Shown piece by piece: positions 16,983 to 25,929 of a stretch of DNA of 41,010 nucleotides; the stretch's first letter is position 1, and every line of letters begins with the position of its first letter. The stretch is from Ligilactobacillus hayakitensis DSM 18933 = JCM 14209 (lineage in GTDB: Bacteria > Bacillota > Bacilli > Lactobacillales > Lactobacillaceae). The stretch is taken from assembly GCF_000615845.1 (NCBI RefSeq), contig NZ_BAML01000012.1:1-41010 (forward strand). The letters are read 5' to 3'. Both the position numbers and the translations under genes were made by a program. Under the pieces are notes generated by a model. It worked only from the letters and a program-made list of their open reading frames with translations, ran no database searches and was not told the origin of the DNA.

Positions 16983-18710
16983 ATGTTAAAACTTTTCAAA
17001 AAGAATTTAGAAATTTTGCCTGTTTTAGGCGCGATCATTTTTTTAGGCTTACAAGTTATTTCGGACTTGTCATTGCCTAAATTAACCTCAAATCTGATTA
17101 ACTATGGGGTTGCGAAAGGGGATATTAATTATATTATCCACATTGGCTTAGCGATGCTAGGCTTGTCAATTTTAAGTATTTTAGCTTCAAGTGGAAATGT
17201 TTATTTTGCTTCCACCCAAGCTCAAAAATTAGGGGCTAAATTACGCAGCCAAATTTTTAAACATGTGATTAATTTTTCGGGAAATGAAGTTGAAAAATTT
17301 GGTTCGTCATCACTTATTACTCGGACAACTAACGACGTTTTACAATTACAAAATGTCGTGGTGATGATGTTAAGAATGATGTTGATGGCACCGCTAATGT
17401 TATTTGGGGCTAGTTTTATGGCCTATTTTACAGAAAAACGCTTAACGATTTTATTTTTAATTGCCATTCCAATTTTATTAGTAGTCGTGGGAGTAGCAAT
17501 GTATTATGCCGTACCATTATTCCAAAAACTCCAAAAGCAAATTGATAAGATAAACCTAGTTTTTCGTGAAGGTTTAACTGGTGTGAGAGTTATTCGCGCT
17601 TTTCGTCAAGATGAACGGGAACAAAAACGTTTTGATCAAGCTAATCAAGACTATACCAAAACGGGGATTCGCGTTTTTAGTATTGTTTCATTGCTCTTTC
17701 CATTCATGACAATTATCTTAAATGCGACTAACATTGGAATTGTGTGGTTTGGATCGCATATGATTGCTGATAAAAGCATGCAAGTTGGAAACTTAGTTTC
17801 ATTTATGACATATGCATCAATGATTTTATTTTCATTTATGATGTTATCAATGATTTTTGTTTTCGTTCCTCGTGCGGCAGCCGCAGCTAAGCGAATTAAT
17901 GAAGTTTTAGAAACTCAAAATTCAATTATTGAACCAGAACTTACTCAAACCAATCAAGATGCTAATCCAGAACTAAGTTTTGAGAATGTCGAATTTAGAT
18001 ATCCTGGAGCGGAAAAAGAAGCCCTTGAGCGTTTTTCAACGAGCGTTAAAGGCGGACAAACGTTAGCTTTAATTGGGGGAACTGGTTCAGGAAAATCAAC
18101 TTTAATTAACTTAATTCCACGTTTTTATGATGTAACTAACGGAAGTGTTAAAGTTGATGGCCAAGATATTAAGGCATATCAAAAAGCAGCCTTACATGAA
18201 AAAGTGGCCTTTGTTCAACAAAAAGCAGTGCTCTTTAAAGGAACTATTCGCTCAAACTTAGCATACGGAAAAGCAGATGCGACTGATGAAGAAATGTGGC
18301 GAGCTTTAGAAATTGCCCAAGCTAAGGATTTCGTAATGGAATTAGAGGGTAAGTTAGATGCAACCGTGGAACAAAACGGGGATAACTTTTCTGGGGGGCA
18401 AAAGCAACGCTTGGCGATTGCCCGCGCCCTTATTAAAGAAGCGTCAATTTACGTCTTTGATGATTCATTTTCAGCCTTAGACTTCAAGACCGATGCGAAG
18501 TTACGTCAAGCATTAAAAGATGATGAAAAACTATCGAAAAAAGTGATGGTTATCGTTGCTCAAAGAATTTCAACTGTTACAAATGCCGATAAAATCTTGG
18601 TTCTAGACGATGGTAAAGTTGTCGGCCAAGGAACGCACGAAGAATTAATGGCGGAAAATGAAGTCTATCAAACAATTGTGAAATCACAGTTGAAAGAAGG
18701 TGAAGCATAA
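16983..18710 (+). CDS. ABC exporter half (LmrC/BmrC-like) with non-canonical catalytic residue
   Basis: This 575-residue type-IV exporter subunit has six helices (about residues 15-290) followed by an ATPase domain: Walker A GGTGSGKST (365-373), signature FSGGQ (469-473) and Walker B IYVFDD (489-494). The residue after the Walker B Asp is Asp494, not the catalytic Glu. In heterodimeric exporters (LmrCD, BmrCD, TM287/288) one subunit carries such a degenerate site. Its intact signature is expected to complete the catalytic site formed with the partner's Walker motifs. The start abuts the tetR stop, and the 3' end overlaps the next gene by one base (TAATG), so the partners are translationally coupled. 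Likely function: multidrug export. Confidence 0.93.
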   Translation: MLKLFKKNLEILPVLGAIIFLGLQVISDLSLPKLTSNLINYGVAKGDINYIIHIGLAMLGLSILSILASSGNVYFASTQAQKLGAKLRSQIFKHVINFSGNEVEKFGSSSLITRTTNDVLQLQNVVVMMLRMMLMAPLMLFGASFMAYFTEKRLTILFLIAIPILLVVVGVAMYYAVPLFQKLQKQIDKINLVFREGLTGVRVIRAFRQDEREQKRFDQANQDYTKTGIRVFSIVSLLFPFMTIILNATNIGIVWFGSHMIADKSMQVGNLVSFMTYASMILFSFMMLSMIFVFVPRAAAAAKRINEVLETQNSIIEPELTQTNQDANPELSFENVEFRYPGAEKEALERFSTSVKGGQTLALIGGTGSGKSTLINLIPRFYDVTNGSVKVDGQDIKAYQKAALHEKVAFVQQKAVLFKGTIRSNLAYGKADATDEEMWRALEIAQAKDFVMELEGKLDATVEQNGDNFSGGQKQRLAIARALIKEASIYVFDDSFSALDFKTDAKLRQALKDDEKLSKKVMVIVAQRISTVTNADKILVLDDGKVVGQGTHEELMAENEVYQTIVKSQLKEGEA

Positions 18711-20518
18711 TGCACGGAAAGAAAAATTTTGAAGGCGCAAAAGATTTTTGGGGAACCGTAAAACGCTTAATTAAATTTATGGGCCCTTGGAAATGGATGT
18801 TTGCTTTAGTTTTTGTCTTTGCAATCGGATCAACAATTTTTCAAATTGTAACGCCTAAGGTTTTAGGGGAAGCGACAACCGAGATTTATGCTGGAATTAA
18901 ACGGGGGATGGCAAGTAAACAATCAATGAGTCATTATCCCATTAATTTTACGCGGATTACACATATCTTACTCACAGTTGGAGCTTTTTATCTTATCTCA
19001 GCAGCTTTAGCGATTGGTCAACAATTAATTATGGCCAATGTGTCACAAAAGATTGTGTATCGCTTAAGAAAAGCATTCAAAGCTAAGATGCAACGCTTGC
19101 CAATTAACTATTATGACACTCACCAAAATGGAGATATTATGTCACGTGCGGTTAATGATATGGATAATATCGCCGGGACTTTGCAACAAAGTTTAGCTCA
19201 ATTTGTGACAAGTATTGTGACGTTTATTGGTGTGTTAGTGATGATGTTTAGCATTAGTTGGAAATTAACCTTAATTGCATTACTAATGTTACCGCTAAGT
19301 TTTGTGGTTGTGGGCATTGTTGCACCTAAGTCACAAAAGTATTTTGCTGCGCAACAAAAAAGTTTGGGGCTAATTAATAATCAAGTTGAAGAAGACTTTG
19401 CTGGTCAAAGTGTGATTAAAGCTTTTAATAAAGAAGATGAATCCATTAAGAATTTTGAAGCAGAAAACCAACGCTATTATCAAAGTTCTTGGAAAGCCCA
19501 ATTTATTTCAGGCTTAATTATGCCATTGACAATGATGGTTAAAAATTTAGGTTATGTTGCCGTTGCGATTGTTGGTGGAATCCAAGTCGCAAGTGGAAAA
19601 GTTACTTTGGGGAATGTGCAAGCTTTCTTGCAATATGTTAACCAATTCTCACAACCAATTACGCAAATTGCTAATATTGCCAATACAATTCAGGCGACAG
19701 TGGCTTCAGCAGAACGGATTTTTGAAGTTTTAGATGAACCAGAAATGCCACAACCTAAAAACCAAGCCGAAGCTAAAAGCATTGATAGCCAAGCAAAAAT
19801 TGAATTTAAAGATGTTCAATTTGGATATACGGATGATAAGTTATTGATGGATGGGTTTAACCTTCAAGTTCAAGCGGGACAAAAAGTGGCGATTGTTGGT
19901 CCAACAGGAGCTGGGAAAACAACCTTAATTAATTTATTAGAACGTTTCTATGATCTTAAAGGTGGGCATATTTATCTTGATGGTCAAGATACGCATCAAA
20001 TGAAACGTGAAGATTTACGTAGCCATTTTTCAATGGTCTTGCAAGATACTTGGTTATTTACGGGAAGTATTTATGACAATATTAAATACGGTCGCCCTGA
20101 TGCAAGTAAAGAAGAAGTCATTAAAGCCGCTAAAGCAGCACACGTGGATACGTTTGTGCGCCAATTACCTGATGGATATGATACGGTTTTAAATGAAGCG
20201 GCATCTAATATTTCTCAAGGACAACGACAATTAATTACGATTGCGCGTGCCTTTTTAGCAGATCCAGAAATCTTGATTTTAGATGAAGCGACAAGTTCAG
20301 TTGATACAAGAACAGAAGTCTTGATTCAAAAAGCCATGGACAAGTTATTACATAACCGTACAAGTTTTGTGGTAGCGCATCGCTTATCAACGATACAAGA
20401 TGCCGATAATATTATTGTGATGAATCACGGGCATATTTTAGAAACAGGAAATCATGAATCCTTAATGCAACAACAAGGATTCTATGCAGACCTTTACAAT
20501 AGTCAATTTGATAATTAA
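18710..20518 (+). CDS. ABC exporter half (LmrD/BmrD-like), catalytic subunit
   Basis: This 602-residue partner of the preceding subunit has six transmembrane helices (about residues 28-330) and an ATPase domain with Walker A GPTGAGKTT (397-405), Walker B ILILDE with catalytic Glu526, and an H-loop in VAHR. Its signature is ISQGQ (501-505), with Gln in place of the first Gly. That is complementary to the Asp-for-Glu change in the partner, the expected asymmetry of a heterodimer with one active and one degenerate ATP site. It has a longer N-terminus (about 25 residues before the first helix). It starts by a one-base overlap with the upstream gene and ends at a terminator that begins on its stop codon. 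The substrate is unknown; drug or lipid efflux is typical. Confidence 0.93.
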   Translation: MHGKKNFEGAKDFWGTVKRLIKFMGPWKWMFALVFVFAIGSTIFQIVTPKVLGEATTEIYAGIKRGMASKQSMSHYPINFTRITHILLTVGAFYLISAALAIGQQLIMANVSQKIVYRLRKAFKAKMQRLPINYYDTHQNGDIMSRAVNDMDNIAGTLQQSLAQFVTSIVTFIGVLVMMFSISWKLTLIALLMLPLSFVVVGIVAPKSQKYFAAQQKSLGLINNQVEEDFAGQSVIKAFNKEDESIKNFEAENQRYYQSSWKAQFISGLIMPLTMMVKNLGYVAVAIVGGIQVASGKVTLGNVQAFLQYVNQFSQPITQIANIANTIQATVASAERIFEVLDEPEMPQPKNQAEAKSIDSQAKIEFKDVQFGYTDDKLLMDGFNLQVQAGQKVAIVGPTGAGKTTLINLLERFYDLKGGHIYLDGQDTHQMKREDLRSHFSMVLQDTWLFTGSIYDNIKYGRPDASKEEVIKAAKAAHVDTFVRQLPDGYDTVLNEAASNISQGQRQLITIARAFLADPEILILDEATSSVDTRTEVLIQKAMDKLLHNRTSFVVAHRLSTIQDADNIIVMNHGHILETGNHESLMQQQGFYADLYNSQFDN

Positions 20519-20569
20519 AAAAATCCGGTTGGAAACTTGTTGAAAAACAAACGTCCAATCGGATTTTTT
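20518..20569. terminator. bidirectional terminator after the ABC exporter operon
   Basis: A 16-bp stem with one wobble pair (20518-20533 with 20554-20569) is flanked by A/T runs. It also lies just downstream of the convergent 45-residue gene. Confidence 0.85.
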
Positions 20570-20579
20570 AATTTCATGA

Positions 20580-20717
20580 TTAATCGCGCAAGCTTTTGGC
20601 ATCGGCGTCGATCTTGGCAAATCCAGAAACATGAGGTCTGCTAGGATTTTTAGCACGAGCTTCCATAGCTTTGCGAGCCATGGCCTTGCGTTGTTCCTTA
20701 CTCAACTTTTGAGCCAT
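20580..20717 (-). CDS. 45-residue basic protein, unknown function
   Basis: The frame from ATG at 20717 to TAA at 20580 encodes MAQKLSKEQRKAMARKAMEA then RAKNPSRPHVSGFAKIDADA and KSLRD. The first half is a strongly basic Ala/Lys/Arg-rich amphipathic helix candidate; the second is more polar with Pro and Gly. It has a GAGGCGA ribosome-binding site, a near-consensus promoter (TTGAAT, 17 bases, TATAAT) and a terminator, so it is a complete small transcription unit. I do not recognise a family. A nucleic-acid- or ribosome-associated peptide is conceivable from the charge but is only a guess. Confidence 0.8.
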   Translation of the reverse strand: MAQKLSKEQRKAMARKAMEARAKNPSRPHVSGFAKIDADAKSLRD

Positions 20718-20750
20718 ACTTGTCGCCTCTTTTCATGAAATTCAAAATAG

Positions 20751-20805
20751 TGTAGAATAATCTTATCTACAAGTCCATTATAGTTTTATTAAAATGGAAA
20801 TTCAA
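20751..20805 (-). promoter_or_regulatory. promoter and dyad upstream of the 45-residue gene
   Basis: On the minus strand TTGAAT (20805-20800), 17 bases, TATAAT (20782-20777) predict transcription from about 20770. Exactly there is a dyad TGTAGA-N9-TCTACA (20771-20751), either an operator or a 5' RNA hairpin. Confidence 0.75.
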
Positions 20806-20828
20806 TGATTTTTTTTAAGGATGATTTA

Positions 20829-21263
20829 ATGTTAGACATAGAAAAATCGAATCAATTATCATCACAAGTTTATCGTGATTGTTTAGTAATTCGAGAAGAT
20901 GTTTTTGTGAGAGAACAAAACGTTCCAATTGATTTAGAAATTGAAGGCGAAGAAGGCCCAATGTATTATTGCGGCTATATTAATGAAAAAGCAGTCAGCT
21001 GTGCGCGCGTAACAGTTGAAGAAAATGGTGCTTGGCATATCCAAAGAGTTGCAACTATCGAAGCATTTAGAAAGCAAGGATTCAGCTCACAAATTATTAA
21101 AGCAATTATTGAAGATGCTAAAAAAGCCCAAGTAACTGAAATCAATTTAGGCGCTCAAGATCAAGCCCAAGAATTTTATGTGAAATTAGGCTTTAAGGTA
21201 GTTGGAGAAGGCTTTGAAGATGCCGGAATTGCCCACCATAAAATGGTAATGACATTGCAATAA
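20829..21263 (+). CDS. GNAT-family N-acetyltransferase (ElaA-like)
   Basis: This 144-residue single-domain GNAT begins IREDVFVREQNVP, the opening typical of ElaA-type and related acetyltransferases. It has the core strand CARVTVEENGAWHIQRVAT and a modified pyrophosphate loop, FRKQGFSSQI, where RxxGxG/A is usual, followed by LGAQDQAQEFYVKLGFKVVG. The acceptor is unknown. The start at 20829 has AAGGA upstream; the earlier ATG at 20805 has none and lies on the -35 of the divergent promoter. It is immediately upstream of the structured RNA, whose promoter begins five bases after its stop, so it has no obvious terminator of its own. Confidence 0.87.
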   Translation: MLDIEKSNQLSSQVYRDCLVIREDVFVREQNVPIDLEIEGEEGPMYYCGYINEKAVSCARVTVEENGAWHIQRVATIEAFRKQGFSSQIIKAIIEDAKKAQVTEINLGAQDQAQEFYVKLGFKVVGEGFEDAGIAHHKMVMTLQ

Positions 21264-21267
21264 GGTT

Positions 21268-21296
21268 TGCAATTTAAGTTAAAGTGCGCTAGAATT
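21268..21296 (+). promoter_or_regulatory. promoter of the structured RNA
   Basis: TTGCAA (21268-21273), a 17-base spacer (21274-21290) and TAGAAT (21291-21296) predict transcription from about 21302-21304, exactly where the 5' strand of the closing helix begins. Confidence 0.75.
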
Positions 21297-21301
21297 AAAG
21301 T

Positions 21302-21492
21302 ATGCGATGAGTCGAGAAAAATCAGGCAATCTTTTGATTGTTTCGCTGCGGCGACAAGTGATTATTTTTCATAGACAGAGTACGAATATCACCGGATTGT
21401 GATGTACTTGCTTAGTGTAGATGTGAACTGCACTAGCTTACTGGAAACAGTACTGTCGCTTAAGGCTGGGAAGAAATTCCCAGTCTTTTTTT
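21302..21492 (+). ncRNA. multi-helix structured RNA ending in an intrinsic terminator, family unknown
   Basis: About 190 nt fold by eye into a multibranch structure. P1 closes ends with GCGAT (21304-21308) and GTCGC (21455-21459). P2 is GTC...GAAAAAT (21311-21322) with ATTTTTC...GAC (21364-21376), enclosing hairpins CAATC/GATTG and TCGC/GCGA. P3 is AGTAC..ATCAC (21379-21392) with GTGAT-GTACT (21399-21408). P4 is TAGTGTAG (21413-21420) with CTGCACTA (21428-21435). P5 is TACTG-GAAA-CAGTA (21439-21452). An 11-bp terminator with a GAAA loop (21462-21487) and a T-run follow. I find none of the hallmark sequences of tmRNA, SRP RNA, RNase P, T-box, lysine, SAM, TPP or FMN elements. It may be a free small RNA (a 6S-like role is untested) or a leader of the amidohydrolase gene 23 bases on. 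Confidence 0.7.
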
Positions 21493-21514
21493 GTATGGAA
21501 AAGGGGGATTTTTA

Positions 21515-22476
21515 ATGAAAAAAATAGATGCACATCTGCATTTGGTTAAGGCCATTGCCGGTTCTAAAGGTCAAGGAAGATTGACGCCGCTTGGTAAGGG
21601 AAAGGCTATTTGGGATGATGGGGAAATAATTAAGTTGATTCCAGATGGTTGGGGAGAAGAAAACTTCTTAATGGAAAAAGCGCTTGAAGTAATGGAAGCT
21701 AACGATGTTAAAAAAGCCGTATTACTACAAGGAACTTTAAATGGTTATCAAAATTATTATTCATATCAAACAGTAAAAAAATATCCAGAGCAATTCATTG
21801 CGGCATTTGCCTTAGATCCGTTTGTGGATAATGCGATGGAAATTGTGAAAAGACATGTAGAAGTATTAGCTTTCGCGCCATTAAATTTGAAATCAGTCAA
21901 GGCGGGGGCTTACATGGGTTCCATCAGCCATTTTCATTGGCAAATAATCCTAAAATTCAACAAATTATCCACTACATTGCCCAATATCAAGGCTTTGTGG
22001 TGACGGTTGATTATGGAAATTATCAACAAGTCAGTTATCAACCAGAAGCAATTGTAGCTTTAGCTAAACGTTATCCACATGTGGATTTTGTCGTTTGTCA
22101 TTTATCGTTTCCAGATGCTGATAATCCACAAATTTTAACCAGTGCTTTGAATCAATTCGCTCCATATGCCAACATCTATGTGGATATTTCTGCAATTCAA
22201 GATATTGAACAAGAACAAGGACCAGAGGCTTATCCATTTATTAAATGCCAACAAGATGTTAAGTTAGCCAAAGAAATTTTAGGAGTTAAAAGAATTATGT
22301 GGGGCACTGACTCACCTTGGTCAGCGACCTTTAATCAATATGAACAGCTTTATTCATGGTTAGAAGAAAGTGGGATTTTTTCAGCTGCAGAATTAGCGGA
22401 TATTTTTTATAGTAACGCTGAGAAAGTTTATTTTAAACAAGCTAATGTGGAAGCGATGAAAGCTGCCAAAGAATAG
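21515..22476 (+). pseudogene. amidohydrolase (amidohydrolase-2 family), frameshifted as sequenced
   Basis: Two frames join into one 320-residue TIM-barrel metal-dependent hydrolase. The metal-binding HxH is His7/His9 in KKIDAHLH; later parts show VVCHLSFPDA, IYVDISAIQ and RIMWGTDSPW, whose Asp is the usual metal/catalytic aspartate. The -1 shift lies between about 21910 and 21930. Restoring a G in GGG at 21916-21918 reads AYMGFHQPFSLANNPKIQ, and adding a C at 21928-21929 is the alternative. The family includes decarboxylases and lactonases of the 4-sulfomuconolactonase/aminocarboxymuconate type; the substrate is unknown. Start 21515 follows AAGGGGGAT. It lies directly behind the structured RNA terminator, so expression probably depends on read-through there. 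Confidence 0.83.
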
Positions 22477-22487
22477 TTATATTTTTC

Positions 22488-22512
22488 TTAAAGAAAGTGA
22501 CGATTTCTTTAA
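22488..22512 (+). terminator. hairpin after the amidohydrolase gene, weak terminator
   Basis: A perfect 9-bp stem TTAAAGAAA (22488-22496) pairs with TTTCTTTAA (22504-22512), with a 7-base loop. There is no proper T-run afterwards, so its role in termination is uncertain. Confidence 0.45.
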
Positions 22513-22543
22513 ACAAATAAATAATTTTGGTAAGATAAGCTTA

Positions 22544-22549
22544 TATAAT
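22544..22549 (+). promoter_or_regulatory. -10 element of lemA-htpX
   Basis: TATAAT lies 17 bases before the lemA start, but no -35 resembling TTGACA is found at the right distance. An AGGAGG ribosome-binding site follows at 22553-22558; the short distance implies a very short leader. Confidence 0.4.
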
Positions 22550-22566
22550 ATTAGGAGGTTTTGATA

Positions 22567-23124
22567 ATGACAGCAATTATCGTTATTGCAGTCTTAGTGG
22601 TTTTAGTCCTTGTATATATCGGAATGTACAACGGCTTACAAAAAGCTAAGATTAATACAGAAGAATCATGGAGTCAAATTGACGTCCAATTAAAACGTCG
22701 TAATGATTTGATTCCTAACTTAGTTGAAACAGTTAAAGGTTACGCTAAGCACGAACAAGAAACATTAAGCCAAGTGGTTGAAGCAAGAAATCAAATGGTT
22801 AACTTACCCGATAATGTTGACGCTAATCAATTAATGCAAATGTCTGATCAACTTTCTGGCTCATTGAAGTCGCTTTTTGCGGTTGCTGAAAGTTATCCAG
22901 ACTTGAAGGCGAACCAAAACTTCTTGAATTTACAAGAAGAATTAACAACAACTGAAAACAAGATTGCGTATGCACGTCAATTATTTAACAGTTCAGCTGC
23001 TGTTTACAATCAAAAACTTGTGACTTTCCCATCAAATATGGTGGCTAAGATGCACAAATTTACTAAGGTTAACTACTTAGAAACACCGCAAGAAGAAAAG
23101 GTAGCACCAAAAGTACAATTCTAA
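22567..23124 (+). CDS. lemA: LemA family protein
   Basis: This 185-residue protein has a single N-terminal helix (about 4-22) followed by a four-helix-type LemA domain. Typical stretches are SWSQIDVQLKRRNDLIPNLVETVKGYA, the ARNQM region, and the C-terminal FPSNMVAKMHKF. LemA proteins are membrane-anchored with an outside or cytosolic helical domain; their molecular role is unsettled. Pairing with the membrane protease HtpX, twelve bases downstream, is widespread and suggests a joint role in membrane-protein quality control. Start 22567 has a perfect AGGAGG; the frame is open from TTG at 22561, but that is too close to the site. Confidence 0.93.
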   Translation: MTAIIVIAVLVVLVLVYIGMYNGLQKAKINTEESWSQIDVQLKRRNDLIPNLVETVKGYAKHEQETLSQVVEARNQMVNLPDNVDANQLMQMSDQLSGSLKSLFAVAESYPDLKANQNFLNLQEELTTTENKIAYARQLFNSSAAVYNQKLVTFPSNMVAKMHKFTKVNYLETPQEEKVAPKVQF

Positions 23125-23136
23125 TGAGGTGAGTAG

Positions 23137-24030
23137 ATGTTATACCAACAAATTGCCCGCAATAAACGAAAAACCGTCGTTGTGATGGCTGGATTTATTT
23201 TTTTAGTGGGATTTTTGGGAGCACTAATGGGCTATGCTTTTATGGGAAGCGCTAAACTTGGAGTTATCATTGCTTTAGTTGTTGGTTTAGTCTACATGGC
23301 AATCATGTTAGGACAATCAACGGATGTTGTCATGTCAATGAATAATGCCGTTGAAATTACCGAACAACAAGCCCCCACCTTATATCATGTGGTAGAAGAA
23401 ATGGCAATGGTCGCAAATGTTCCCATGCCGCGGGTCTTTGTCATTGACGATCCCAGTCCCAATGCTTTTGCCACAGGGCCAAATCCTGAACATGCTGCAG
23501 TAGCCGCAACAACCGGGATTTTAGAACGCTTAAACCGCGAAGAATTAACTGGGGTGATGGCGCATGAAATGGCGCACGTCCGTAATTACGATATTCGCTT
23601 ACAAACCTATGCCATGGCTTTAGCCGCAGTAATTTCTTTTCTTGCTAACTGGGGGCAAAATGCTTTATGGTGGGGCGGATATCGCCGTGATCGTGACGAT
23701 GACCGTGATAACGGCGGCTTACAACTTATTGCAATGGTGTTAGCCATTGTAGCCATTATCTTAGGGCCTATTGCTGCTTCAATGGCACAAATGGCATTAT
23801 CAAGAAATCGTGAATATTTAGCGGATGCAACTGCCGTAGAATTCACAAGAAATCCCCAAGGTTTAATTGGAGCACTTGAGAAGATTACGGCTTCAGAACC
23901 AATGACGCAAGCTGATCCAAGTAGTGCGTCAATGTATTTTGCTAATCCTTTTAAAGGAATGTCATGGCAAAGTCTATTTGATTCTCATCCAGCAACCGAC
24001 AAACGAATCGCACGTTTACGTGCAATGTAA
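23137..24030 (+). CDS. htpX: zinc metalloprotease HtpX
   Basis: This 297-residue M48-family integral membrane protease has two N-terminal helices (about 14-34 and 40-60), the zinc site HEMAH (143-147) with catalytic Glu144, two further hydrophobic stretches (about 155-172 and 195-215), and the third-ligand Glu region [14 protein letters not shown]. It degrades misfolded or damaged membrane proteins at the cytosolic face, complementing FtsH, which is also encoded in this window. It is translated from AGGTGA behind lemA and ends at a strong terminator shared with the convergent CBS gene. Confidence 0.96.
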   Translation: MLYQQIARNKRKTVVVMAGFIFLVGFLGALMGYAFMGSAKLGVIIALVVGLVYMAIMLGQSTDVVMSMNNAVEITEQQAPTLYHVVEEMAMVANVPMPRVFVIDDPSPNAFATGPNPEHAAVAATTGILERLNREELTGVMAHEMAHVRNYDIRLQTYAMALAAVISFLANWGQNALWWGGYRRDRDDDRDNGGLQLIAMVLAIVAIILGPIAASMAQMALSRNREYLADATAVEFTRNPQGLIGALEKITASEPMTQADPSSASMYFANPFKGMSWQSLFDSHPATDKRIARLRAM

Positions 24031-24066
24031 AAAGGAACTCGGATTTTTCCGAGTTCCTTTTTTTTA
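24029..24066. terminator. bidirectional terminator between htpX and the CBS gene
   Basis: A perfect 15-bp stem AAAAAGGAACTCGGA (24029-24043) pairs with 24048-24062 around TTTT and is followed by T on both strands. Confidence 0.9.
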
Positions 24067-24073
24067 TGGTTAT

Positions 24074-24715
24074 TTAAAAGTTGCTAGATAAATTTTCGAT
24101 TTCTTCAACTTCGAATCCCTTACGTTCAAGGTTATTAACAATTCTATTCAAAGTTCTTTCTTCAACTCCTGATGGAAGGGTAAAAAGGGTGCGATGCATA
24201 TGATCGCATGAACGAAATCCAAGGGAAATACATGATGCAATGTCAGTATACTTGGTAATAATTTTAGAGGTTTTCATTAAATCACCGCGTTCGCCATTTG
24301 ATAGAACTGAAAGGACATAACTACCAACATCAACATTCCAAGAGCGCGATAGCATTTTGATGAGGGAGTTGTGCGTTAAAATCCCGTAGAAGTTATTTTC
24401 TTCGTCTAAAACAGAGATATAAGGGAGATCTTTAATTGTAAAAAAGATATTGAAAAATGCCGCGTTAATGGAAATGAACTTTGTCGCATTCTTCAAAAGA
24501 TAAGTAACTGGTAGATCCATATTCCCGCCCCGAGCTTGGTGACGGTAAATATGCATCTTATAGATATTACCGCGGAAGATTTTGCCACTTTTATCAAGAA
24601 TGGGAACACAACGGAAATTAGCATTTTCTAATTTATTGAGTGCATCTAAAATGGTTTCATTTTCAGATACTGTAACTAACTCTTCTTTGTGCTTGATTAG
24701 AGATTTTAAAATCAT
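24074..24715 (-). CDS. cbpB: CBS-domain protein, CbpB-like (c-di-AMP-binding type)
   Basis: This 213-residue protein has a tandem CBS pair (residues about 5-135: ENETILDALNKLENANFRCVPILD and LPYISVLDEENNFYGILTHNSLIKML) followed by an ACT-like region (about 150-205, SNGERGDLMKTSKIITKYTD ... RTLNRIVNNLERKGFEV). That CBS-ACT layout matches the CbpB group, which binds c-di-AMP in several Firmicutes and links it to (p)ppGpp signalling; binding here is inferred from family only. Start 24715 follows GGGGGTAG; the longer frame start at 24775 is rejected for lack of a site. It is monocistronic, co-directional with ldh upstream but separated by the ldh terminator. Confidence 0.82.
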   Translation of the reverse strand: MILKSLIKHKEELVTVSENETILDALNKLENANFRCVPILDKSGKIFRGNIYKMHIYRHQARGGNMDLPVTYLLKNATKFISINAAFFNIFFTIKDLPYISVLDEENNFYGILTHNSLIKMLSRSWNVDVGSYVLSVLSNGERGDLMKTSKIITKYTDIASCISLGFRSCDHMHRTLFTLPSGVEERTLNRIVNNLERKGFEVEEIENLSSNF

Positions 24716-24794
24716 CAATTCTACCCCCTTATTTCTGAAAAACATATGTAATATCATACCATAAAAATTAGGCAAAGCTCAATAATGATGACAA

Positions 24795-24822
24795 TAAAAA
24801 AAGGTCGGAATAAATCCGACCT
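24795..24822 (-). terminator. intrinsic terminator of ldh
   Basis: Stem AGGTCGGA/TCCGACCT (24802-24809 with 24815-24822) with a 5-base loop is followed on the minus strand by eight T. Confidence 0.9.
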
Positions 24823-24841
24823 CGTGAAAACAAAAGCTTAA

Positions 24842-25816
<975 letters not shown>

Positions 25817-25849
25817 TCATCCTTTCATAAATAAGCTTTTTACGAATTT

Positions 25850-25915
25850 AGTATAACATGTTTTTGATAAAAAGGGGGCATTAAAAAATAATTTTTTCCT
25901 AAAATATGTTATACT
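25850..25915. promoter_or_regulatory. divergent extended -10 promoters of ldh and pth
   Basis: The 10-mer ATGTTATACT occurs in inverted orientation at 25859-25850 (toward ldh) and 25906-25915 (toward pth), giving TG-T-TATACT extended -10 boxes on both strands with 46 bases between. Neither has a strong -35. The symmetry also makes this a possible binding site for a shared factor. Confidence 0.7.
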
Positions 25916-25929
25916 GAGGCCAATAAGCG

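Noticed and set aside
21302-21492. Known RNA families as identity of the structured RNA (tmRNA, SRP, RNase P, T-box, lysine, SAM, TPP, FMN, M-box)
   Set aside because: The defining conserved cores of each are absent by eye. 6S RNA is not excluded: its long bulged hairpin fits poorly with the multibranch fold seen, but it has too little sequence conservation to judge without a covariance search.
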